A stretch of DNA of 64,000 nt. Origin: Acidaminococcus hominis (GTDB taxonomy: Bacteria > Bacillota > Negativicutes > Acidaminococcales > Acidaminococcaceae). Below are positions 43,857 to 51,954 of this stretch, one piece after another. How positions within the stretch are numbered: the first letter of the stretch is position 1; each line of letters begins with the position of its first letter. Below the pieces are notes generated by a model. That model ran no database searches. It was not told where the DNA came from and saw only the letters and a list, made by a program, of their open reading frames with translations. The translations under genes and the position numbers were made by a program. Location of the stretch: assembly GCF_021044795.1 (NCBI RefSeq), contig NZ_JAJNOP010000012.1. One strand, 5' to 3'.

Positions 43857-45038
43857 TTAAAAGTACTCGTTTATGAAATTGTTCTGCTGTGGGAATAATT
43901 TGGCTAGTGTATCCTCAGCGGAAGCATCAGCAGCAAAAAGCATACCTGCCTGGAGCAGGGTTTGGACAGAATAGGTACCAAAGAACAGCTGGGTAAAGGT
44001 TCCCACGTCCATCAGCACGTTGGGCTCCTCCACCGTATTCAGCAGCTGCACCCCCTGGGGCGTAAGCTGCACCTTGACCAGCAAGGTATTGAGAGCAATC
44101 TGTTCGTCCTTCAGGCCCAGGATGAACTCCCGGCCTTCCAGTTCCTTGGGAACGCTTAGCTTTTTCAGGATGGCGGCAGCATCAATCACCCGCCCCATCA
44201 TAAAGGGTGCCAGCTTGGGGGCCAGGCTCTGGTCCGGCAGCGTCAGATAGGTCAGGTCGTCACCGGGCGCCAGATACTCCAGCTCCTGGTACGTTCCGGC
44301 AAGACCCTTAAAATACTGCAGAAGCCGCAGCTTGGCCGGCGGGTCGATGGCCAGGGCCTCCAGTACCTTCACCGTGGTCCCTTCCCGGCTGTACAGGGCG
44401 TAGCCCCGGGGCGTGCCGTTTTCCCGGACCACCACCGTTTCCACGTTTTCCTGGGCCGCCGTAATAAGGAAGTTCTGCCAGTTCTGGGACGACCGCAGCA
44501 CGTAGCCGTGGTAGCTTTCCATAGTCTTGGCATACACCGGTGCCAGGAGCGGTTCCGCCCCCAGGGTGTCCACCCGCTCCGCCGTAAAGCTGGGAAGCAA
44601 GGTCCGGGCAGGTTCAAGCCCTGCTAGCGGCAACTTGTATTCCTTGCGCAGATGGGTGTATTGGAACCCATAGGGCTGGTAGATGCCGGCGTAAATGGGC
44701 ATCAGGATTACAAAGGGCACCTTCAGGGCCCGGAGCATGGTAAAGGCCGTGTCCATCAGCTGGCCCATCACATGATTGCCCCGAAAGGCCGGTTCTGTAG
44801 CCACCCCTACAATGTAGGGCACCTTCCAGGCCCGGTCCCGGACCAGCAGTTCGTAGGGATTCAGGTGGAGCATGGTAACCAGTTTGTCCTGGTCAAAGCC
44901 GCCCAAAATCCGGTTCTGCTTCAAACAGTACTGGGAAAAGTACCATTCATAGAAAGGTGTTCCCTTCTTTTCAAAGCAAAAATCCCAAAGAGACGCCGCC
45001 TGGGGCAGAGTCTCCTGATTCAGCAAGCGAAAGTCCAT
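43857..45038 (-). CDS. Eis-like GNAT acetyltransferase with SCP2-like C-terminus
   Basis: A 393-residue protein. The first 160 residues form a GNAT fold with the acetyl-CoA loop VATEPAFRGNHVMGQLMD; the middle looks like a second degenerate GNAT unit, and the last 110 residues resemble the sterol-carrier-like domain of Eis proteins, ending in a free carboxylate as in that family. The acceptor is unknown; Eis relatives acetylate amines. Located between DUF2156 and purL with short gaps. Confidence 0.8.
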   Translation of the reverse strand: MDFRLLNQETLPQAASLWDFCFEKKGTPFYEWYFSQYCLKQNRILGGFDQDKLVTMLHLNPYELLVRDRAWKVPYIVGVATEPAFRGNHVMGQLMDTAFTMLRALKVPFVILMPIYAGIYQPYGFQYTHLRKEYKLPLAGLEPARTLLPSFTAERVDTLGAEPLLAPVYAKTMESYHGYVLRSSQNWQNFLITAAQENVETVVVRENGTPRGYALYSREGTTVKVLEALAIDPPAKLRLLQYFKGLAGTYQELEYLAPGDDLTYLTLPDQSLAPKLAPFMMGRVIDAAAILKKLSVPKELEGREFILGLKDEQIALNTLLVKVQLTPQGVQLLNTVEEPNVLMDVGTFTQLFFGTYSVQTLLQAGMLFAADASAEDTLAKLFPQQNNFINEYF

Positions 45039-45060
45039 AATTGCCCCTCTTTTACAACGA

Positions 45061-45960
45061 TTACAGCACTTTGGTAGAGTACTTTTTCACCATAAATTCC
45101 GGTTTATAGGATTCTTTGGCCTTGCGCAGGCCTTCCTTGCCCATATCCTCTTCCCGGTTGATGTAGGTCACGTCTTTCCATTCATGATCCACAAATTCCT
45201 TGTTGATGGCCGTAAACAGGCCCCGGATATCGGCGTCCGCCTTTTCCACATGGATGACAGCCGTATCCTGGCCGCCTTTTTCCCCAAAGGAGAAAGCTTT
45301 GACCTGCCCATCCAGACGGATCAGCCCGCCCCGAATGTTCAGTCTTTCCATGTTGTTCAGGCCTTCTTCAATGGCACAGGATTCACAGGCAATGGACGGG
45401 TCGGTTTTCTCCCGCTCCGCGCACCAGGCCTTGCCAAAAGCAATGCATTCGTCCTTGTTGGCTTCCGTAATGGTCTCATAGACATAATCCGGATGTTCCT
45501 TCACAAAGGCGTTGTAATGGTTCTTCTTTTGATGGTATTTCCGGCCGGACAGGGTAGCCAGTTTTTCCTGGAGATACACATAATCCCAGTTATCCCGGTC
45601 TTCCACAAAGCCCGTCAGTTCTGGCAGGTACTTTTGGAACCGTTCCAGGGTATGTTCGTAAACCCCGTGGATTTCAAAGGGGCCGCCGAAGTATTCCTTC
45701 AGAGCATCCAGTACCTTGGGCAGATCTTCACTGACCCCGCCAAAAGGCGGCAGCATGAATGTATTGCCGTTTACCGTTACCTTCAGCAGCAGGCAGCCAT
45801 GGGAAATGGCCCAGTACGTATCGTAGCACCCCCGCCAGATGAAGATGGAACCGAAACAGCATTCGGAAGCATGGTAATCCTCTTCCGAAAAATAATCATC
45901 GAATATCGGTTTATCCTCTATATTTATATGCTTAAATTCTAAAATAGAAATCTCTCCCAA
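45061..45960 (-). CDS. DUF2156-family protein (phosphatidylglycerol lysyltransferase C-terminal-like)
   Basis: A protein of about 294-299 residues with the two GNAT-like folds of DUF2156 (for example WRGCYDTYWAI early, and FGEKGGQDTAVIHVEKADADI late). MprF enzymes carry this domain to transfer aminoacyl groups from tRNA, but this copy has no membrane part; the role is unknown. No ATG lies near the N-terminus. The open frame reaches TTG at 45960, which overlaps the only ribosome site (GGGAG, 45954-45958); an ATT at 45945 lies eight bases after it and would give ILEFKHI, matching how relatives begin. The start is therefore uncertain. Confidence 0.8.
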   Translation of the reverse strand: MGEISILEFKHINIEDKPIFDDYFSEEDYHASECCFGSIFIWRGCYDTYWAISHGCLLLKVTVNGNTFMLPPFGGVSEDLPKVLDALKEYFGGPFEIHGVYEHTLERFQKYLPELTGFVEDRDNWDYVYLQEKLATLSGRKYHQKKNHYNAFVKEHPDYVYETITEANKDECIAFGKAWCAEREKTDPSIACESCAIEEGLNNMERLNIRGGLIRLDGQVKAFSFGEKGGQDTAVIHVEKADADIRGLFTAINKEFVDHEWKDVTYINREEDMGKEGLRKAKESYKPEFMVKKYSTKVL

Positions 45961-45983
45961 CTTATATTTGTACAGATAAAGAT

Positions 45984-45992
45984 ATTATAGCA
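45984..45992 (-). promoter_or_regulatory. Extended -10 promoter of DUF2156-GNAT-purL
   Basis: TGC precedes TATAAT (45984-45989) on the minus strand; the -35 is not recognisable. It is about 24 bases ahead of the DUF2156 open frame. Confidence 0.5.
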
Positions 45993-46048
45993 AAAATGCC
46001 GTAAAGGGGCAAAGGGCAAACCCAAGCATTTTAGATACGAATATTCCC

Positions 46049-46657
46049 TTATAAAAAGCCTAAAGCATTCATGGTTTCTACCCGGTAGCCAAACTCCTGG
46101 GTGTAGACCACTTTGCAGGACGCCGTGTTGTCCAGGGACAGCCGCCACATGGCATCAATGGGCATACTGAGAATCCGGCACAGGAGCAGACGAATCAGCG
46201 CCCCGTGGCAGACCACCAGACAGTTCTTGTCTTCCTCCAGGTCCCGGGTAATCTGTGTTAGTGCCGCCCAGCCCCGCTCCTGGGAAGCCTCCAGGGTTTC
46301 CGGTGCCTCCACATCGGCCTTGGTGGGCGTGATAAAGATGCATTCCAAAAGTTCCGGTTCCTCCCGGCGCAGCTGGCTGAAGGTAAGCCCTTCCCACCGG
46401 CCAAAGGAAATTTCCCGTAGTCCCGGCAGGATTACCGGCTCCATTCCCCTAGCCCTGGCCAAAGGGGCCGCCGTTTCCTGGGTGCGGATGAGATCCGAAA
46501 CGTAGATGGTTTCCAACGGCACCCGGGAAGCCCGGAGCACCAGGCCTTCTGCCTGCTTGTGGCCGGCGGCGTCCAAAGGATTGTTGTTCCAGCCCTGGAG
46601 CACCCCCTGCCGGTTGGCTTCGGTTTCGCCATGACGCACCAAATAAATCGTTTTCAT
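46049..46657 (-). CDS. Histidine phosphatase (phosphoglycerate-mutase-like)
   Basis: A 202-residue branch-1 histidine phosphatase with YLVRHGETEANR (catalytic His) at the N-terminus, a second Arg/Glu in SFGRWEGLTF, and VCHGALIRLLL (second His). Such proteins include CobC, GpmB and PhoE types; the substrate cannot be assigned. It lies just after the efp terminator. Confidence 0.85.
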   Translation of the reverse strand: MKTIYLVRHGETEANRQGVLQGWNNNPLDAAGHKQAEGLVLRASRVPLETIYVSDLIRTQETAAPLARARGMEPVILPGLREISFGRWEGLTFSQLRREEPELLECIFITPTKADVEAPETLEASQERGWAALTQITRDLEEDKNCLVVCHGALIRLLLCRILSMPIDAMWRLSLDNTASCKVVYTQEFGYRVETMNALGFL

Positions 46658-46674
46658 AGGAATTCCTCAAATGG

Positions 46675-46708
46675 TAAAAAAAACGAGCCCAAGTCGCAGG
46701 CTCGTTTT
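46675..46708 (-). terminator. Rho-independent terminator of efp
   Basis: Stem AAAACGAGCC / GGCTCGTTTT around a nine-base loop; on the minus strand it runs into TTTTTTTACC. It begins eight bases after the efp stop. Confidence 0.92.
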
Positions 46709-46715
46709 CTGATTT

Positions 46716-47273
46716 TTATGCTCTTTCAATGTATTCACCGCTGCGGGTATCAATTCTCAGCACATCGCCTTCATTGATGAACAGGGGAACCTTAACCACA
46801 TAGCCGGTATCCATTTTGGCGTTCTTGCTGCCGCCAGTAGCGGTATCGCCTTTGATGCCCGGTTCGGTTTCTACTACGGTCAGTTCTACGGTGTTGGGCA
46901 GTTCAACGCCCAGGACGCGATCCTTGAAAGTAATAACCTTAACATCCATATTTTCTTTCAGGAAGTTCAAGGCATTGCCCAGCTGATCCTTGTTCAGTTC
47001 CAGCTGTTCGTAGGTTTCGTTGTCCATGAAAACGTAGTTCTCATCAGCTTGGTACAGGTATTGCATTTCTTTCCGTTCAACCACGGCGTTTTGCAGACGT
47101 TCAGCAGCGTTGAAGGTCCGCTCAACCACAGCGCCGGTGCACAGGTTGCGCATTTTAGCCCGTACGAAAGCAGCGCCTTTACCCGGTTTTACATGCTGGA
47201 ATTCAACGACCTGCCATGCATCGCCGTCAATTTCAACAGTTACGCCAGTTTTAAAATCGTTAGTAGAAATCAT
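46716..47273 (-). CDS. efp: Elongation factor P
   Basis: A 185-residue three-domain protein. The tip loop HVKPGKGAAF places Lys32 at the position modified in Bacillus-type EF-P, and the C-terminal domain has LPNTVELTVVETEPGIKGDT and the closing DTRSGEYIERA. It relieves ribosome stalling at polyproline. The ATG at 47273 is used rather than an upstream in-frame start, which would add a non-homologous pentapeptide. It lies 35 bases behind pepP, a common pair. Confidence 0.97.
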   Translation of the reverse strand: MISTNDFKTGVTVEIDGDAWQVVEFQHVKPGKGAAFVRAKMRNLCTGAVVERTFNAAERLQNAVVERKEMQYLYQADENYVFMDNETYEQLELNKDQLGNALNFLKENMDVKVITFKDRVLGVELPNTVELTVVETEPGIKGDTATGGSKNAKMDTGYVVKVPLFINEGDVLRIDTRSGEYIERA

Positions 47274-47308
47274 AAGTACAACCTCCAAAAATTTTCGTTT
47301 ATAGTATT

Positions 47309-48358
47309 TTAAAGTTCTAACAGATCTTTGCGAACGGAAGTGAGAGGTTCACAGCCGTTCTCGGTTACCAGTACGGTATCCTCAATGCGTACGCCGCCTT
47401 TATCCGGCAGGTAGATGCCCGGCTCATCGGTAACGATGGCATTCACCGGCAGCGGTTCCAAATTGGACTTGTTCAGTACCGGTTTCTCGTGGATATCCAG
47501 GCCTACACCATGGCCCAGGCCGTGGCCAAAATACTGCCCATAGCCCTTTTCCGTAATGTAGCCCCGCACCGTCTGGTCAACGCTGGCACCGGTAAGACCG
47601 GGCCGCAGCACCTTTTCACCCAGGAGCTGGGCTTCCAGGACGATGTTATAGATTTCCTTTTGCCAGGGAGCTGCCTTGCCCATGACCACCGTGCGGGTGA
47701 TATCGGAGCAGTAGCCCTCATAGATGCAGCCAAAGTCGAAGGTGACAAAATCTCCTGTTTCCACCAGCTTGCTGGACGCTACCCCATGGGGCAGTGCGCT
47801 CCGTTTGCCTGAAGCCACAATGGTGTCAAAAGAAGTTTTTGCAGCCCCCAGTTTCCGCATGTTGTATTCCAGCTCTGCAGCCAGGTCACATTCGGCCCGA
47901 CCCACTTTGATATGGGGCAAAAGCTGCATAAAGGCTTCATCGGAAATGGCAATGGCCTTACGGATGATTTTCAGTTCTTCCGGAGTTTTTACGGCACGCA
48001 GGCCTACCAGGTTCACGCTTTTCCAGGTGACCTCCGGCAGTGCCTTGGCCAGCTCCTGCTGCTGGGTGTAGGAGAAGTAATCCCCGTCCAGGGCCAGGCA
48101 GCCCTTCTGTACCAGCTTGGCCGCTTCCGGCCAGAAGCCATGCTTGTGCTCCATAATTTCACATTCCGGAGCCTGCTGGCTGGCTTGCAGCGTATAGCGG
48201 GAATCCGTAATCAGTACCTGACGCTTACCGTCCACATAGAGAAGGCTTTCACCGCCGGTAAAGCCGGTAAAGTACCGGATGGAGGAATCTCCCTTGATAA
48301 AAATGTCCGTTACCTGCTGCTGTTCCAGAAAGGAACGTAATTTTTCCAGTGCGCTCAT
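47309..48358 (-). CDS. pepP: Xaa-Pro aminopeptidase (M24B)
   Basis: A 349-residue pita-bread metallopeptidase. Metal ligands are visible in FDFGCIYEGYCSDITRT (two Asp), HGLGHGVGLDIHE (His), EPGIYLP and GVRIEDTVLV (two Glu). It removes N-terminal residues ahead of proline. It is upstream of efp in the same unit, as in Bacillus and other Firmicutes. Confidence 0.93.
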   Translation of the reverse strand: MSALEKLRSFLEQQQVTDIFIKGDSSIRYFTGFTGGESLLYVDGKRQVLITDSRYTLQASQQAPECEIMEHKHGFWPEAAKLVQKGCLALDGDYFSYTQQQELAKALPEVTWKSVNLVGLRAVKTPEELKIIRKAIAISDEAFMQLLPHIKVGRAECDLAAELEYNMRKLGAAKTSFDTIVASGKRSALPHGVASSKLVETGDFVTFDFGCIYEGYCSDITRTVVMGKAAPWQKEIYNIVLEAQLLGEKVLRPGLTGASVDQTVRGYITEKGYGQYFGHGLGHGVGLDIHEKPVLNKSNLEPLPVNAIVTDEPGIYLPDKGGVRIEDTVLVTENGCEPLTSVRKDLLEL

Positions 48359-48416
48359 TCTATCGTCTCCCTGTCAAAAGATAGTTGTAGTTGTTATAGA
48401 CAAGTCTGACCAATCT

Positions 48417-48446
48417 ATTTTACTCTTAAAAGCCCGGTAAAATCAA
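48417..48446 (-). promoter_or_regulatory. Possible promoter of pepP-efp
   Basis: TTGATT (48441-48446) and TAAAAT (48417-48422) separated by 18 bases on the minus strand, in the 106-base gap after the U32 gene. Confidence 0.45.
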
Positions 48447-48464
48447 GTATTTCTCCGAGAGTTC

Positions 48465-49697
48465 TTAGTTTTTTTCCTTGAGCCGCCGAACCAGGGACCA
48501 GGGTTCCATCCGGGAATCCCCTTTGGCAGTGTAAATCATCTGGGCGTGGGGAGCTGCCGTAATGGGTTCTCCCTGGTCGTTTTGCATTTCCGTTACCGTC
48601 CAGGCAAAGATTTCCCCGTCCGGATTCAGGATTTCCAAACGCTCTCCTTCCTTCACATGGTTCCGCTGTTCAATAGTCACCCGGCCCGTTTCCGGGTCAT
48701 AGCCCTGAATGAGGCCCACAAAATCTGCAGTCTGTTCATAGGAAGACGTGCTGTATACCTGGTCCTCCGGTCCCGGCTGCCCCAGGGCAAAGCCCGTGGT
48801 GTAGGGCCGGTGGGACATTTTCTCCAGTTCCTGCCGCCAGGCTTCCTGCACCTGATAATGCTCCGGGTCTGCGTAGCAGGCGTCAATGGCCTTCCGGTAG
48901 ACGCTGACCACCGAGGCCACGTAGTGGATGCTCTTCATCCGGCCTTCAATCTTCAGGCTCCGGACCCCGGCCGCCATAAGCTCCGGCAGGTGGTCAATGA
49001 GGCACAGGTCCTTGGAATTCATAATGTAGGTACCCCGCTCATCTTCCGCAATGTCAAAAGCCTGTCCCGGCCGGTTCTTTTCCACCAGGCTGAATTCCCA
49101 GCGGCACACCTGGGCACAGGCCCCCCGGTTGCTGTCCCGGCCGGTAAAGTAGTTGCTCAACAGGCAGCGGCCGGAATGGGAAATGCACATGGCGCCGTGC
49201 ACAAACACTTCCAGGTCCGCCTTGACGTTCTGGTGGATTTGGGCAATTTCCGGAATGGACAATTCCCGGGCCAGAACCACCCGATCCGCCCCCAGGTCTT
49301 CCCAGGCCTTGGCGGCGGCAGAGTTGGTGACGTTGGCCTGGGTGCTGACGTGGAGCTCCACCTTGCTTTGGTCCACGGTTTTCCGGGCAATGGCCCAGAC
49401 CCCCAGGTCGGAAATCAGAAGGCCGTCCACCTGGGCGTCCTCCAGGTCCTTCAGGTACTGGGGCAGCCCCGGCAGGTCCTCATCGTGGGGCACGATGTTC
49501 ACGGTGACGTACACCTTCCGCCCCAGCTTGTGGGCGAAGGCCGTCATTTCCCGGATTTCCTCCAAAGAAAAATTGGCCGCGAATGCTCGCAGGCCAAAGG
49601 CTTTACCGCCCAGATAGATGGCATCTGCCCCGTAGAGCAATGCTATTTTTCCTTTTTCCAGGCTCCCGGCAGGAGCCAATAATTCTGGTTTACTCAC
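48465..49697 (-). CDS. U32-family peptidase-like protein (tRNA hydroxylation TrhP type)
   Basis: A 410-residue U32 protein. It starts PELLAPAGSLEKGKIAL with YGADAIYLGG, contains HGAMCISHSGRCLLSNY and the cysteine series CAQVCRW that mark the U32 core. Family members once called collagenases are now linked to 5-hydroxyuridine synthesis in tRNA (TrhP, YrrN/YrrO in Bacillus). The position downstream of mltG and alaS-ireB-ruvX matches the Bacillus yrrN/yrrO locus, which supports the tRNA role (inference). Confidence 0.85.
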   Translation of the reverse strand: MSKPELLAPAGSLEKGKIALLYGADAIYLGGKAFGLRAFAANFSLEEIREMTAFAHKLGRKVYVTVNIVPHDEDLPGLPQYLKDLEDAQVDGLLISDLGVWAIARKTVDQSKVELHVSTQANVTNSAAAKAWEDLGADRVVLARELSIPEIAQIHQNVKADLEVFVHGAMCISHSGRCLLSNYFTGRDSNRGACAQVCRWEFSLVEKNRPGQAFDIAEDERGTYIMNSKDLCLIDHLPELMAAGVRSLKIEGRMKSIHYVASVVSVYRKAIDACYADPEHYQVQEAWRQELEKMSHRPYTTGFALGQPGPEDQVYSTSSYEQTADFVGLIQGYDPETGRVTIEQRNHVKEGERLEILNPDGEIFAWTVTEMQNDQGEPITAAPHAQMIYTAKGDSRMEPWSLVRRLKEKN

Positions 49698-50710
49698 TGT
49701 GCTGCTTCTCCATTAATCTTCTTGATCATTTCCAAATGTTCCTCATAAGTCCGAGTGAAATGATGGTGACCCTGCTTATCCGCCACAAAGTACAGATAAT
49801 CGGTCTTCACCGGATGGAGCACCGCCTCAATGGCTTCCAGGCTGGGATTGGCAATGGGTCCCGGCGGCAGTCCCTTATGAAGATAGGTGTTATAAGGGGA
49901 TTCGATTTTCAGGTCCTCAAAGGTGATTTCCTTCTTTTGGGACCCCAGAATATATTGGATGGTGGTGTCGGACTGGATGGGCATCCCCATCTGGAGGCGC
50001 TTCAGGAATACCCCGGCAATCAGGGGCATCTCTTCCTTGAAGGTGGCTTCCTCCTCCACCATGGCCGCCAGGTTCACAATGCTCCGCAGCGGCATCTTGC
50101 TGTTTTTGATGTCTTCCCGTACTTCCGGCGTCAGCTCCTTGTTGAATTCCCGGACCATCATGGTGAGGATATCCTTTTCGCTGGCGTTTTCCGGCAGGTA
50201 GTAGGTGGACGGACATACAAAGCCCTCCGCCTTGTAGACTACATCGGGGTTGTTGGTCTCCATATATTCATAGGGGGTGTAATTCTTGGCAGCGGCCTTA
50301 AAGGCGTCTGCACTGCCCAGATGCTCTTCCTGGAGTTTGGCGGCAATCTGGTTGATGGTGGTTGCTTCCGGAACGGTGAATTTGTTGTAGCGGACTTTCC
50401 CTTTGGACAGGATCTCAATGATTTCCTTATCCGACATCCCAGCCACCACTTCGTAGTTGCCGGCCTGCAAGTGACTGTCCAGTCCACGGAACTTGGCCGC
50501 CAGGCGGAAAGATTCCGGGGTATTGATCAGCCGCAGCTTATGGAGCATGGTGGCGATTTCCGAAGTGGTCATTCCCTGGGTTACGGTAAACTGCACCTTC
50601 TGCCCCGTAGCCAAGGCGGCGTTATTGTTGAAATAGTTGAAATACCAATACACGCCAAAAAGGGAAGCCAATAGAAGCGCCGCCACAATCGGCACAAATT
50701 TCTTAAACAT
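49694..50710 (-). CDS. mltG: Endolytic murein transglycosylase MltG
   Basis: A 338-residue protein with a single N-terminal membrane helix (about residues 6-27), a LysM-like region and the YceG catalytic domain. The catalytic Glu lies in AAMVEEEATFKEE, with QSDTTIQY and SPYNTYLHKGLPPGPIANP as further family blocks. It cleaves nascent glycan strands outside the cytoplasmic membrane and acts with class A PBPs. It overlaps the U32 start by four bases. Confidence 0.95.
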   Translation of the reverse strand: MFKKFVPIVAALLLASLFGVYWYFNYFNNNAALATGQKVQFTVTQGMTTSEIATMLHKLRLINTPESFRLAAKFRGLDSHLQAGNYEVVAGMSDKEIIEILSKGKVRYNKFTVPEATTINQIAAKLQEEHLGSADAFKAAAKNYTPYEYMETNNPDVVYKAEGFVCPSTYYLPENASEKDILTMMVREFNKELTPEVREDIKNSKMPLRSIVNLAAMVEEEATFKEEMPLIAGVFLKRLQMGMPIQSDTTIQYILGSQKKEITFEDLKIESPYNTYLHKGLPPGPIANPSLEAIEAVLHPVKTDYLYFVADKQGHHHFTRTYEEHLEMIKKINGEAAQ

Positions 50711-50726
50711 CCGGATCAGTTCCTTT

Positions 50727-51041
50727 TTATTCTTTTTCCAGGTCGTCCATCATCTGGTTATAGGCTTCCGCCACCAGGTCGAACTCTTCATCGGTGGGAT
50801 CCAGGTAGGTCGGATCGCCGTTTTCGTCAAATTCAATGCGGGCGATGATGCAGTTGTCTTCCGCTTCTTCCTCGTCCTCGCTGTTTTCGTCTTCAGGAAT
50901 CTGGGTCAGAATGGCAAAGTTCTTGTTGTTTACCGGAATCACCATTTCCTCAAGGTAATAGGTTTCGTTGCCTTCCTCATCGGTAATGACAACAATGGGT
51001 TCCTGGTCTTCCGTGTCGATTAAATCCCGCTTGTCTTCCAT
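50727..51041 (-). CDS. DUF1292 protein (YrzB-like)
   Basis: A 104-residue acidic protein. The core ITDEEGNETYYLEEM followed by KNFAILTQIPEDENS fits DUF1292; a very acidic middle stretch (SEDEEEAED) and C-terminus follow. Function is unknown. It lies between ruvX and mltG exactly as yrzB does in Bacillus. Confidence 0.85.
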   Translation of the reverse strand: MEDKRDLIDTEDQEPIVVITDEEGNETYYLEEMVIPVNNKNFAILTQIPEDENSEDEEEAEDNCIIARIEFDENGDPTYLDPTDEEFDLVAEAYNQMMDDLEKE

Positions 51042-51042
51042 G

Positions 51043-51462
51043 TTACAGCCTCCTTTGGCTATCCAGATAATTTTGCAGTATCACTACCGCGGCCATCATA
51101 TCAATGATTTTCTTGCGTTTTTTTCTCTGGAGATCAGCCTGAATCAATACTTTTTCAGCTGCCACTGTAGAAAGGCGCTCATCCCATAAGGTTACGGGAA
51201 GGCTGGGAAACCGTTCTTTCAGTATCTCGGCAAAAGCTTCGCTGGCTTTGGCCCGCTCTCCTACTGTACCGTTCATATTTTTGGGGTAGCCCAGTACAAA
51301 CGCCCCCACGTCTTCCGCCTGTACCAGCTCGGCCAGACGTTCTAAATCTTTTTCCAGGCTCCGTCGGTGGATGGTTTCAATCCCCCGGGCAATGAAGCCC
51401 GTTTCATCACTGACTGCTACGCCAATGGTTTTTGTTCCCAGGTCCAGCCCCATGATCCTCAT
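51043..51462 (-). CDS. ruvX: RuvX/YqgF: putative Holliday-junction resolvase or pre-16S rRNA nuclease
   Basis: A 139-residue RNase H-fold nuclease. MGLDLGTKTIGVAVSDE carries the first catalytic Asp, VLGYPKNMNGTVG the second block, and LWDERLSTVAAE the Glu. In E. coli the family trims pre-16S rRNA. It overlaps ireB by four bases. Confidence 0.93.
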   Translation of the reverse strand: MRIMGLDLGTKTIGVAVSDETGFIARGIETIHRRSLEKDLERLAELVQAEDVGAFVLGYPKNMNGTVGERAKASEAFAEILKERFPSLPVTLWDERLSTVAAEKVLIQADLQRKKRKKIIDMMAAVVILQNYLDSQRRL

Positions 51463-51722
51463 TTGCCGGTTTGTTCCTGCAAATAGGCCTGGAGCAGGGC
51501 TTCAATCAATTCATACCGTTCAAACCGGCGAATCTTCAGCCGGGCATCCTTGTAGCTGGTCACATAGGCAGGATCCCCGCTGAGCAGGTAGCCGGCCAGC
51601 TGGTCAATGGGATTGTAGCCCTTTTCCTTTAAGGCAGCCGCCACCTCCAGAATGGTTTCCGCCACGGACTTGGACTCCGGAACCGGTTTAAACATAGTAG
51701 TTTCTTGCGTTGTTTGAGACAT
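51459..51722 (-). CDS. ireB: IreB-family protein (UPF0297)
   Basis: An 87-residue protein with the IreB core AAALKEKGYNPIDQLAGYLLSGDPAYVT and the end ALLQAYL. In Enterococcus, IreB is phosphorylated by the PASTA kinase IreK and lowers cephalosporin resistance. The ATG at 51722 follows GAGGAGG at normal spacing. It is in the alaS-ireB-ruvX order but separated from alaS by a TetR-like gene and an unusual 230-base repeat region. Confidence 0.92.
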   Translation of the reverse strand: MSQTTQETTMFKPVPESKSVAETILEVAAALKEKGYNPIDQLAGYLLSGDPAYVTSYKDARLKIRRFERYELIEALLQAYLQEQTGK

Positions 51723-51734
51723 TGTTAATCCCTC

Positions 51735-51771
51735 CTCAGGTTTTGCGTGCAGCATGCAGGTAGCAAAACGG
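51735..51771 (-). repeat. 37-bp direct repeat, copy 2 (ribosome-site side)
   Basis: Identical to the copy at 51806-51842. In the minus-strand sense it folds as GTTTTGC...GCAAAAC with an inner TGCA-TGC-TGCA hairpin. It ends right where the ireB Shine-Dalgarno begins. Confidence 0.9.
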
Positions 51772-51805
51772 TGGTGCTGTATGATGTGGAGAACGGAAAT
51801 CCTAA

Positions 51806-51842
51806 CTCAGGTTTTGCGTGCAGCATGCAGGTAGCAAAACGG
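51806..51842 (-). repeat. 37-bp direct repeat, copy 1
   Basis: Thirty-seven bases identical to 51735-51771, offset 71 bases. The spacer of 34 bases is not repeated but its first part (TTAGGATT) resembles the ireB leader, as if a leader segment had been duplicated. Confidence 0.9.
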
Positions 51843-51937
51843 GAGTGTCACCAAAAAGCAACACTCCGTCTTACCCGCAGGCAGCGGCAGCTGGTACAAA
51901 TTCTCCCCGGCCGCCCGCTGCTTCCTGCACCTGCGGG
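51842..51937 (-). terminator. Two hairpins after the TetR-like gene
   Basis: Hairpin one: CCCGCAGG (51874-51881) pairs with CCTGCGGG (51930-51937), with inner CAGCGG / CCGCTG. Hairpin two: GGAGTGT (51842-51848) pairs with ACACTCC (51861-51867) and is followed on the minus strand by CCGTTTTGC. They probably slow or stop the alaS-tetR transcript before ireB; U-runs are weak. Confidence 0.5.
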
Positions 51938-51954
51938 GGCAAAACTCCCCGTTC

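Noticed and set aside
40344..43898. 1184-residue plus-strand open frame opposite purL
   Set aside because: It is the mirror of purL codon usage; purL itself has every family motif. The mirror frame has no ribosome site or recognisable domain.
51735..51842. CRISPR array suggested by two identical 37-base repeats with a 34-base spacer
   Set aside because: Only two copies, no cas genes, and the repeat itself abuts the ireB ribosome site; a leader duplication is more likely.
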